Assembly (NCBI GenBank): GCA_958296095.1
Contig: OY282434.1
Location: 1,146,001 to 1,210,000 of the forward strand
Reading direction: 5' to 3'
DNA from: an uncultured Oligoflexales bacterium
GTDB lineage: Bacteria; Bdellovibrionota_B; Oligoflexia; Oligoflexales; JAPPIL01
DNA length: 64,000 nucleotides
Each line of letters starts with the position of its first letter. Positions within the stretch are counted from its first letter, which is position 1. Made by a program: the position numbers and the translations under genes. The notes beneath the pieces are model-generated. The model was given only the letters and a program-made list of their open reading frames with translations, was not told where the DNA came from and searched no databases. Below, in pieces: positions 18,102 through 27,200 of the stretch.

Positions 18102-18493
18102 CGCGAATATCGGGTTTTTTTCAGGGGGTCACTACACTTAGCCCTTACCACCGTTGTCTTGGCACAAGCCTCCGTTATCTTGGCACGGCACAGACCTACC
18201 GAGAAACCCGACCTCAACAGGTATAGGCACATGCCCTGTGCAAAAAAATAAACTAACGGCAATACGGCAATATTTGTGGTCGGGTTTTCGCACGGTCTCC
18301 CCGTGCCCTTCATGGAGCTCTTGGTGGGCAAACCTCAGCTCAACATCCGAGAGATCTGAGGGCAAGCAAAGGGGCCTGAGAGCAAGCCTGAACACGATAG
18401 CAAGAGGCCTGAGAGCAAGCAGCGAGCGGGGAGCTAGAAAGCGGCAAAGAGCAGCGTAGCGAGCGAAGCGAGCGATACAAAAAAGCCGCGTAG
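18102..18493 (+). repeat. Repeat block with full structured element
   Basis: A full structured element lies at 18195-18328. It is one of the clearest copies: the arm GAAACCCGACC pairs perfectly with GGTCGGGTTTTC apart from one extra T. It is preceded by the CTCCGTTATCTTGGCAC unit and followed by 45-bp-family units that run into a truncated nuclease gene. No gene is seen. Confidence 0.85.
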
Positions 18494-19279
18494 CACAAGA
18501 GTGTCAACAATCCCGAAGCGATTCTGCAGGTGTTGGGCTACTATGCGGAGTTGTGCAAAGAAACGAAGGGTATCGTTGTGCCCGCAATCATCGTTTGTTG
18601 CAAAGATAAGAAGAGCAACGTCCCTAGCGATTACCTGACGATGGCGATGCGAAAATTAAAGAATATCCCGCTTCCCCTACAGAGACATCTCAAATACCGG
18701 GCGAATTTTTTCAGCATAGTCTGCAACATTTGGGATATTAGCGAGCGAAAGTTGATTGCCGAAGGGCCGGCGGGCATCATCCTGTATGCGATGCGCAATT
18801 TTTGGCGAGCCACGAAGGAGCATCTTGCGGTAATAATTAAAAAATGCAGCAAAATTGACCGTAACGATGCGAAGTTGCTTCTAGCGGGGCTTATGAGTTA
18901 CTATGAGCATACCGATAAGGGTTTGGGGCGCGAAGAATTTGACAGGGTAGAACGAGATCTTTGGCCACGGATTAGAGAGGAGGATCGACTCATGCCAGAA
19001 ATATTGCTAGGTTACGACCGTTATTTTGCTGATGGCTTGACCAAGGGCAGGACTGAGGGCTGGGCTGAGGGCCGGACTGAGGGCTTGACCGAAGGCCTGA
19101 CCAAGGGCTGGGCTGAGGGCCGGACTGAGGGCTTGACCGAAGGCCTGACCAAGGGCAAGACTGAGGAGCGTTCTGCGGTGGCAATTCGGCTGCTGAAAGC
19201 TGGGGTGGATGAGGGCATCGTTCGCCAGACGACTAAAATCAGCAAAAAAGAATTGACCCAGTTGAAAAAATCTCTGTAA
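18494..19279 (+). pseudogene. Rpn/PD-(D/E)XK transposase-family nuclease, 5' end replaced by repeat
   Basis: The frame is open from 18494, but the first recognisable residues (VNNPEAILQVLGYYAELC) correspond to the middle of an Rpn-type protein. The N-terminal nuclease core with the D..ExK site is missing, and repeat DNA occupies its place. The remaining part matches the neighbouring copies at 20286 and 21886 (PAIIVCCKDK; EFDRVERDLWPRIREED). The C-terminus has a Gly-rich tandem tail (RTEGLTEGLTKG units) and the family's end motif LLKAGVDEGIVRQTTKISKK. Rpn proteins are known as recombination-promoting nucleases in E. coli. Confidence 0.75.
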
Positions 19280-20200
19280 CCCTTGCCTGACATCCTCAAG
19301 GCCTGAGGACAAGCACCAAGAGGCCTGATGACAATCCTGAATGCAATAACGAGAGGTTTGGGGGCAAGCAGAGAGGCTAGCAGGCAAGCCCCCTACTTTA
19401 GCACAAGCCTCCGTTGTCTTGGCGAGGCGCAGCCCTACCGAGAAACTCTCCCCTGAAGTAGGTGTGGCACATGCCTTGTGCAAAAAAATAATCTGAACGC
19501 AATACAGGGAGATCTGAGAACAAGCAGCGAGCTAGGAAGCGAGCGATACAAACAGCATCGCGTAGCGATGAGCTAGGAAGCGAGCGATACAAAGAGTCGC
19601 AGCGCAGCGAACGGTCTCACCGTGCCGTTCATGGAGCTCTCTGTAGGCAAGAGGCAAGTAGCACAGGCCTCCGTTGTCTTGGCAGGGAGCAGACCTGCCG
19701 AGAAACTCTCCCCGAACGGGTAGTAAGCACATACTCTTGTCTGAAAGCATAATCTAACAGCAATATGGCAGTATTTGCGGTCGAGTTTTCGCACGGTCTC
19801 TCCCTGCCGTTCATGGAGCTCTCGGTGAGCAAGCTTGAACGCAATACAGGGAGATCAGAGCGCAAGCAGCGAGAGGATGCAGAGAGACTAGAGGATAAGC
19901 AGCGAGGGAGCTAGAAAGCGGCAAACAGTCTCGTAAGGCGAGCGATACAAAAAGCAGCGTAGCGAGCGAAGCGAGCTAGGAAGCGAGCGATACAAAGAGT
20001 CGCAGCGCAGCGTACGGTCTCACCGTGCCGTTCATGGAGCTCTCTGTGAGCAAGAGGTGGGGGCAACCGCGAGAGGTCTGAGGGCAGGCAGAGAGGTTAG
20101 CAGGCAAGCCTGAACGCAACACAGGGAGATATGAGAACATGCAGCGAGGGAGCGAGAAAGCGGCAAACAGTCTCGTAAGGCAAGCGATACAAAGAGCCGC
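19280..20200 (+). repeat. Repeat block, plus orientation
   Basis: A mosaic element lies at 19434-19647, with its middle replaced by 45-bp-family DNA, and a full element at 19694-19829. Single 45-bp-family units and 'CTGAACGCAATAC..GAGATCTGAG' units fill the rest. I see no gene. Confidence 0.85.
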
Positions 20201-20364
20201 AGCGCAGCGAACGATGCTTACTTTACAACCACAGAAATGCTATACTACCCCTGAGTGCATTCAGTAAATTTATGGAGGTGACTTGGTGGTCAAGCGAAAG
20301 CGAGCTGCGAAAAGAGCAGAGATCCTACTTAGCACAAGCCTCCGTTATCTTGGCGAGGCGCAGA

Positions 20365-20496
20365 CCTACCGAGAAACTCCCCACGAATATGTATAAGCAC
20401 ATGCCTTATGCAAAAAATAATCTGGTTGCAGTATTGGCAATATCTGCGGTCGTTTTCGCACGGCCTCGCCTCGCCCTTCATGGAGTTCTCGGTGGG
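20365..20496 (+). repeat. Structured element inside nuclease pseudogene A1 (first)
   Basis: Left arm CCTACCGAG, internal hairpin GCACATGCCTTATGC, and right arm ending TTCTCGGTGGG. It is preceded by CTCCGTTATCTTGGCGAGG and is followed by 45-bp-family sequence up to the point where coding resumes at about 20610. Confidence 0.85.
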
Positions 20497-20974
20497 CAAG
20501 AGGTGGGGGCAACAGCCGAGAGGTCTGAGGCAAGCCTGAACGCAATAACGAGGGGCCTGAGGACAGGGAGCGAGCTAGAAAGCGAGCGATACAAAGAGCT
20601 GCAGCGCAGCCTATCAAGGGGCCGGGAGGTGAATTACGCACCGACATCATAGTGCAGCTACCTTTGTGGGGTATCACAAACAGGATCGTCATCCTGTCAA
20701 TAATTCTTGAGCATAAGAGCTACAAGGATCGTGATGCTGTCTTGCAAGCCATGGAGTATTACGTGGCGGAATGTAAGGCGCGCAGCAAAAGGCGGAGGCG
20801 GCAGCCAGGCGAACCCTATGAGTTGATTATTCCTGTAATTTTGCTGTGTTGCGAGGATAAAGACTACGAGCCGCCACAGGATTACCTCAGTTGGGAGTTT
20901 GGCAGCGAGGCTAGAAAGCGAGGGGGCAAAGATACCACTTAGCCCAAACCTCCGTTGTCTTGGCACGGCGCAGA

Positions 20975-21107
20975 CCTACCGATAAACTCTCCCAGAACAG
21001 ATACAAGCACATGCCTTGTGCAAAAAATAACCTGGTGGCAATATGGCAGTATTTGTGGTCGAGTTTTCGTACGGTCTCGCCCTGCCGTTCATAAAGCTCT
21101 CGGTAAG
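20975..21107 (+). repeat. Structured element inside nuclease pseudogene A1 (second)
   Basis: Left arm CCTACCGATAAAC, hairpin GCACATGCCTTGTGC, and right arm CTCTCGGTAAG. An identical element sits at the matching place of copy A2 (22625-22757), so it was present before the duplication. Confidence 0.85.
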
Positions 21108-21639
21108 CAAGCCTCAACGCGATAGCAAGAGGTCTGAGGACAAAAAGCGAGCTAGCAAGCGAGCGATACAGAAAGCCGCGTGGCGCGTAGCGCAGTTTTT
21201 GGGCAACATGCTAATGGATTATTGTGATGCGGCCGATAGGGGGGTGAAGCGCCAGGATTTTGATCGTGTTGATCGTAAGCGCTGGCCGCACAAGCGAGAG
21301 GAGGAGCGATTCGTGCCAACGATGTATTTTGGACTGGAGAGAGCTGAGCGACGCGGCTTGCAGCTGGGATTGCAGAAGGGTGAACAGCTGGGATTGCAGA
21401 AGGGCAAGCAGCTGGGATTGCAGAAGGGCGAACAGCTGGGATTGCAGAAGGGTGAACAGCTGGGTTTGCAGAAGGGCATTGAGAAGGGCATCGAGCAGAG
21501 CCGCCAAGATGCCGCCACCCGCATGCTGGCACAGGGCATGTCTGATAGGCAGATTCAGGATGTTTTGCAGCTCACCGTCAAGGAATTGGACAACATCAAA
21601 CGTCAGCTTAAGCACTGACGCATCCAAAAGCATAGTCTG

Positions 21640-21800
21640 ACGGCAAGGAGCGAGCTAGGAAGCGAGCGATACAAAAAGCCGCGTAGCGCAAGGAGCGAGG
21701 GAGCGAGAAAGCGGCAAAAAGTCCAGCGAGCGTAGCGAGCGAGAAAGCGGCAAAAAAGCCTCGTAGAGCGAGCGTTACAAAAAGCCGCGCGCCACGGCGC
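21640..21800 (+). repeat. 45-bp-family repeats between duplicated nuclease copies
   Basis: The stretch holds degenerate GCGAGCTAGGAAGCGAGCGATACAAAAAG-type units (quoted in part only) and GC-rich GCGTAGCGAGCG strings. No gene and no complete structured element are present. Confidence 0.75.
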
Positions 21801-21964
21801 AGCGCAGCGTACGATGCTTACTTTACAACCACAGAAATGCTATACTACCCCTGAGTGCATTCAGTAAATTTATGGAGGTGACTTGGTGACCAAGCGAAAG
21901 CGAGCTGCGAAAAGAGCAGAGATCCTACTTAGCACAAGCCTCCGTTATCTTGGCGAGGCGCAGA

Positions 21965-22100
21965 CCTACCGAGAAACTCTCCCTTGAGTTAGGTGCAAGT
22001 ACATGCCTTATGCAAAAGCATAATCTAACGACAATATGGCAGTATTTATGGTCGAGTTTTCGTACGGCCTCGCCCCGCCATTCATAAAGCTCTCGGTAGG
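21965..22100 (+). repeat. Structured element inside nuclease pseudogene A2 (first)
   Basis: Left arm CCTACCGAGAAACTC pairs with GAGTTTTCG and with the terminal TCTCGGTAGG. The hairpin region reads TACATGCCTTATGC. Its interior differs clearly from the matching element of A1, so one copy was probably exchanged after duplication. Confidence 0.85.
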
Positions 22101-22624
22101 CAAGAGGTAGTGGCAACCGCGAGAAGGCTTGGGCGCAAGCAGAGAGGGCGCGCAGAGTGGCCTGAGAACATGCAGCGAGCTAGGAAGCGAGCGATACAAA
22201 AAGCAGCGTAGCGAGCGAAGCGAGCTAGCAAGCGAGCGATACAAAGAGCTGCAGCGCAGCCTATCAAGGGGCCGGGAGGTGAGTTACGCACCGACATCAT
22301 AGTGCAGCTACCTCTGTGGGGCATCACAAACAGAATCGTCATCCTGTCAATAATTCTTGAGCATAAGAGCTACAAGGATCGTGATGCTGTCTTGCAAGCC
22401 ATGGAGTATTACGTGGCGGAATGCAAGGCGCGCAGCAAAAGGCGGACGAGGCAGCCAGGCGAACCCTATGAGTTGATTATTCCTGTAATTTTGCTGTGTT
22501 GCGAGGATAAGGATTACGAGCCGCCACAGGATTACCTCAGTTGGGAGTTTGGCAGCGAGGCTAGAAAGCGAGGGGGCAAAGATACCACTTAGCCCAAACC
22601 TCCGTTGTCTTGGCACGGCGCAGA

Positions 22625-22757
22625 CCTACCGATAAACTCTCCCAGAACAGATACAAGCACATGCCTTGTGCAAAAAATAACCTGGTGGCAATATGGCAGT
22701 ATTTGTGGTCGAGTTTTCGTACGGTCTCGCCCTGCCGTTCATAAAGCTCTCGGTAAG
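22625..22757 (+). repeat. Structured element inside nuclease pseudogene A2 (second)
   Basis: The sequence matches the element at 20975-21107 and occupies the same place in the duplicated gene. Confidence 0.85.
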
Positions 22758-23274
22758 CAAGCCTCAACGCGATAGCAAGAGGTCTGAGGACAAAAAGCGA
22801 GCTAGCAAGCGAGCGATACAGAAAGCCGCGTGGCGCGTAGCGCAGCTTTTGGGTAACATGCTAATGGATTATTGTGATGCGGCCGATAGGGGGGTGAAGC
22901 GCCAGGATTTTGATCGTGTTGATCGTAAGCGCTGGCCGCACAAGCGAGAGGAGGAGCGATTCGTGCCAACGATGTATTTTGGACTGGAGAGAGCTGAGCG
23001 ACGCGGCTTGCAGCTGGGATTGCAGAAGGGCGAACAGCTGGGATTGCAGAAGGGCAAGCAGCTGGGATTGCAGAAGGGCGAACAGCTGGGATTGCAGAAG
23101 GGTGAACAGCTGGGATTGCAGAAGGGCATTGAGCAGGGTATCGAGCAGAGCCGCCAAGATGCCGCCGCCCGTATGCTGGCACAGGGTGTGTCTGATGCTC
23201 AGGTATGCGAATTTTTGCAGTTGACCAAGAAAGAGCTGACAGCACTCAAGCGAAAATTAAAAAATTAAAAATTT

Positions 23275-24120
23275 CAGCCAATTTTCCCAAGTATGCCCCT
23301 GCCCTTCATGGAGCTCTCGGTAGGCAAGAGGTGGGGGCAACCGCGAGAAGGCTTGGGAGCAAGCCTGAACGCAATAGCAAGAGGCCTGAGGGCAAGGACA
23401 CCACTTAGCACAAGCCTCCGTTATCTTGGCACGGCATACCTATTAGCCCAAACCTCCGTTGTCTTGGCACGGCATACCTATTAGCCCAAACCTCCGTTGT
23501 CTTGGCACGGCATACCTATTAGCCCAAACCTCCGTTGTCTTGGCACGGCATACCTGTTAGCTCGTACCTCCGTTGTCTTGGCACGGCGCAGACCTGCCGA
23601 GAAACTCTCCCGGAATGGGTGTAGGCACATGCCTTGTGCAAAAAAATAATCTGAATGCAATAGCAAAAGGTCTGAGGGCATGCAGCGAGCTAGGAAGCGA
23701 GCGATACAAAGAGTCGCAGCGCAGCGAACGGCCTCGCCCCGCCATTCATAAAGCTATCGGTAGGCAAGAGGTAGTGGCAACCGCGAGAAGGCTTGGGCGC
23801 AAGCAGAGAGGGCGCGCAGAGTGGCCTGAGAACATGCAGCGAGCTAGGAAGCGAGCGATACAAAAAGCAGCGTAGCGAGCGAAGCGAGCTAGGAAGCGAG
23901 CAATACAAAAAGCAGCGTAGCGAGCGAAGCGAGCTAGGAAGCGAGCAATACAAAAAGCAGCGTAGCGAGCGAAGCGAGCTAGGAAGCGAGCGATACAGAA
24001 AGCCGCGTAGCGCAAGGAGCGAGGGAGCTAGGAAGCGGCAAAAAAGCCTCGTAAGGCGAGCGTTACAAAGAGCCGCGTGCGCGTAGCGTAGCGCGTGGCG
24101 TAGCGCGTAGCGTAGCTAAC
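23275..24120 (+). repeat. Repeat block with 38-bp and 45-bp tandem arrays
   Basis: Between about 23410 and 23585 a 38-bp unit (ACCTATTAGCCCAAACCTCC then GTTGTCTTGGCACGGCAT) is repeated about 3.5 times. A mosaic element lies at 23593-23764. From about 23838 to 24000 a 45-bp unit (containing GAGCTAGGAAGCGAG and ACAAAAAGCAGCGTAGCGAG) is repeated in tandem; 45 is a multiple of three and the array reads open as SELGSERYKKQRSER. GC-rich GTAGCGCGTGGCGTAGC strings end the block. No gene is seen. Confidence 0.85.
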
Positions 24121-24210
24121 CTCCTGTAATTACTTGCTGTAAACAAAAAATGTTTAAGCTTTGCAAAATTACACCGATGGCATCAGTGCGAGACGCTTGG
24201 AGGATTACTG

Positions 24211-27200
24211 ATGAGACTGTGGCTCTCCCCACTGTTGGTGGTAGGTGTAGGATTGCTCTGTCTAGCCTGTGGGTTGGACGATTTGGAGTCAGGGCAGAAG
24301 TTCATCAGTAAGACGCAGGAAGACAACACAGACTTCCCTAGCAATATAAATAAACACCGCCGTGGCGGCATCCATCAGAATGCCTACCTGATCAATAAAG
24401 TGCATGTCGCTGATAATGAGAAGCCGAAAAACACTGGTACTACTGTGGGGGACCCAAGCTGTGGGCATAGTCGGACTGAAACCTGTAACCTGACTGTCGA
24501 TGTCTACGTCGGCTTGTATAATACAATATGTCCTGGTGACTGCTCTCCGGTTGATCGCCTCTATCCCCAGGTAAGGAGGCACAAGCTTGGGATGCAACTC
24601 TCCGCCCCCTGTCTAACAGGCGATAACTCCCCCTGTGGCACCTGGACATCATGCCTCCCCAATGCTGCGACCGAAGTTAATAACGCTATTGAGCAGTGGC
24701 TTGAGCCGCTGCGCCCTCAGTATGAAAACTCCGGTGACGGGCCTATTATCTCCTCGACAAGGACTATTAGCTTCGAGGGCTTGACACTGAAACTCCCCTT
24801 TACCAGTGGTGGTAAAACCGATGGGGGGAGTTCTACAGCCAACAGCAAACCTGATCTAATCATCAATTTTATCTGTGGTGCGTCACTGGGGAAAGGTAGT
24901 TGGACCAATAAACACGTTCCAGTGGCGCATCTAGATAACAATCACTGCCCCGTGACCCATAAGGCTACTGCTGGTACTGCTGCTGCTGCAAAAAATGATG
25001 ATAGTAATGTGAAGGCGAGTTGCACCCTCTATCAGGTAGGCAACTATCCTGAAGATGATAATCATATGAATGGAACTGCAACCATTAAGCACCTTCCAAA
25101 TGCGACTGATAAAACTAAAAACATTCCCGTCATTTTCATCGGGGATGCACTAGGATCACCGACAACAGCAACAGAAGACGAAATGGGTGCGCATGACCGC
25201 TTCGATCTCCTGCACGAGATCGGGCATGCCTTCGGTTTAGCAGACACGAACAAAGGCAAACAACCGCGTTCGATTATGCACGGTGACCGGGTGTTTGTAC
25301 GTGGCAATAACAGCCTCTTACTAGGCTATGATGATCGGGTTGGTGTGCAGTGGCTGTACCACCATCACCGCCAAGGTCAGGGACGTTTGAATTGCCATAC
25401 ACGGGATAGTCGGGATGAGTACTACCACAAAGACTATGGCGGCTGTGAGCAACGTTACCCCCTTATTACGGCTCTGAAACGCGGGCAGCCGCAGCTGGCA
25501 TTGGAGGTGCTGGACAAGGATAAAACCCCTCACCTTGAAATCGACAGCCAAGATAGCGACCTGAATTCAGCTCTACATGTGGCTATCATACGCCGTAGCG
25601 AGCCTGGCATCTCACCTGCTAACCGTGCCTCCTACGATAACGTTATCAGAAAAATTATCGAATATGGCATCGATCCCAACATACAGAACAAGCTCGGCAA
25701 AACATCTCTGTATCTGGCGGTGCAGTTCAACCTGCAAGATGTTGTCATTCTCCTGCTCGCTCAGGAAAGGATTAGGGTCTTGGCTAAAGACAACGAAGGC
25801 AATAACCCGCTGCACATCGCCGCTAGTCTGGGCTTCTCTCACCTAATCAGTGCCATGCGCTATAAGTTTCGTGGTGACATCGATGAAACCAACGGTGAGG
25901 GACAGAATGCCATGCATCTCGCCGCGGCAAGGGGACACATTGATGCAGTGCGGGCACTTATTGCCTATCCCGATGGCATCGACCTGACAGGACTAAAAGA
26001 TCATTATGGCAACACTCCCCTGCATCTTGCAGCAAGAAATGGCAGGCAACGAGTGGTGGAATTCATTCTGCAAGGTGCTGCCGCTCTGCTCAACGTCTTA
26101 AACCTGCAAGACCAAACCCCACTTCATCTCGCGGCTAACTTAGGGCGGCATGAGATCGTCGCGCATCTGCTGCGCCAGGCAGGGATCAAGATTAATCTAC
26201 AAGATGATGGCGGTAACACGCCCCTCCATCTGGCGGCTCACGGTGGGCACACCGAGGTTGTCAGGCTATTGTTGAACAAGACTGGTATCGATACCGAGAT
26301 TGAGAATAACAACAACAAGACGGCCAGGGACGAGGCAAGGGATCGCCGCGATCCTGAAGTGTTAAAGGTCTTCGATGGCGGACAGACTCGCTATGGCACA
26401 AGTGCGGCTGAGCGTTTGGTGCAGGCACTCAAGGTAGGTAACATTGATCCTAACGCCTGTGCTGCCACCGAGACCGAATGTCGTCAGAACTCAGCCCTGA
26501 CTATCCTGCGTACCGACCAGAATCTCGATGTCAATTATGTTGAACCCAGCACTGGCAACACGGCCCTGCACTATGCTGTACTGGGTACCGATTCCTCCAC
26601 CTCAGGGCGCGGGCCGTATGAGACAGTCGTCGATCTATTGACCCGCAATGCATCGCTTGATCCTAACAAACAAAATAAAGGGAAATCGACCCCCCTGCAT
26701 CTCGCGGTGCAGCACAATCAGTATGCCATGGTAAAACTACTCTTACGCCATCGCAGCACTGACGTTAATCTCACCAACAGGCTAGACGAAACAGCCTTGC
26801 ACATCGCCGTCGATGAAGAACACGAGCAGATCATTGCCGAGCTGTTGCGCTATCGGCTTGGCACTATTGATGTCAATCTCCAAGACCAGGATGGGTACAC
26901 CCCATTACATGTTGCTGCCGAACAGCGTAGTCCCACCCAAGCACAAATGCTGATCGATGATCGGCGGGTGGATGTAAACATGCGCACCCGTGATAGCGAG
27001 CGCAGTGGTGCTCTGCATATTGCCGCCGAATATGGCAACGATGAGGTGGTGCGAGCGCTCTTGAGCGATGCCGACATCAATGTCAACTTACTGAATCGCC
27101 TCGACCAAACGGCACTGCACGTCGCCGCCTATCACGGGCGCGAGCAGGTAGTTAGTATTCTCCTCGACATTCCTACCATTGACCTGACCCTGCTCGATTA

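Larger units (their letters stand above)
20286..21618 (+). pseudogene. Rpn-type nuclease pseudogene, copy A1, interrupted by two repeat elements
   Basis: GTG at 20286 follows GGAGGTGA and opens a short N-terminus (VKRKRAAKRAEI) that runs into a structured element (20365-20496). Nuclease coding resumes at about 20610 (PIKGPGGELRTDIIVQL, then ILEHKSY with the ExK motif) and is cut again by an element at 20975-21107. The C-terminal part resumes at about 21190 (LGNMLMDYCDAADRG) with LGLQKGEQ repeats and ends KELDNIKRQLKH. Frames differ between pieces. Compared with the relative at 18494, roughly 100 residues are missing at the second element, so sequence was replaced rather than just interrupted. 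Confidence 0.8.
20201..23200 (+). repeat. Tandem direct duplication of a repeat-riddled Rpn locus
   Basis: The stretch starting near 20201 recurs near 21801 at an offset of 1600 bp, rising to 1650 bp after a 50-bp length difference inside the first embedded element. Identity is near complete until about 21545 in copy 1 and 23195 in copy 2. There the copies diverge abruptly in the last ~25 codons of the nuclease gene. Confidence 0.85.
21886..23268 (+). pseudogene. Rpn-type nuclease pseudogene, copy A2
   Basis: This is the second copy of the A locus, with the same GTG start behind GGAGGTGA and the same two breakpoints (elements at 21965-22100 and 22625-22757). The first embedded repeat is about 50 bp longer than in A1 and includes extra 45-bp-family DNA. 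The LGLQKGEQ tail has the same unit number as A1. The last ~25 residues differ (AQVCEFLQLTKKELTALKRK against RQIQDVLQLTVKELDNIKRQ), although both fit the family, which suggests exchange of the 3' end. Confidence 0.8.

Noticed and set aside
22802-23245. Long open frames on both strands through the repeat and Rpn regions
   Set aside because: They are antisense or shadow frames of the 45-bp units and Gly/Gln tails (Leu/Ser/Arg or Pro/Ser/Cys strings) and recur at every repeat block.
23410-23585. Tandem 38-bp repeats as a CRISPR array
   Set aside because: There are no variable spacers between units, the units are contiguous, and no cas genes are present.
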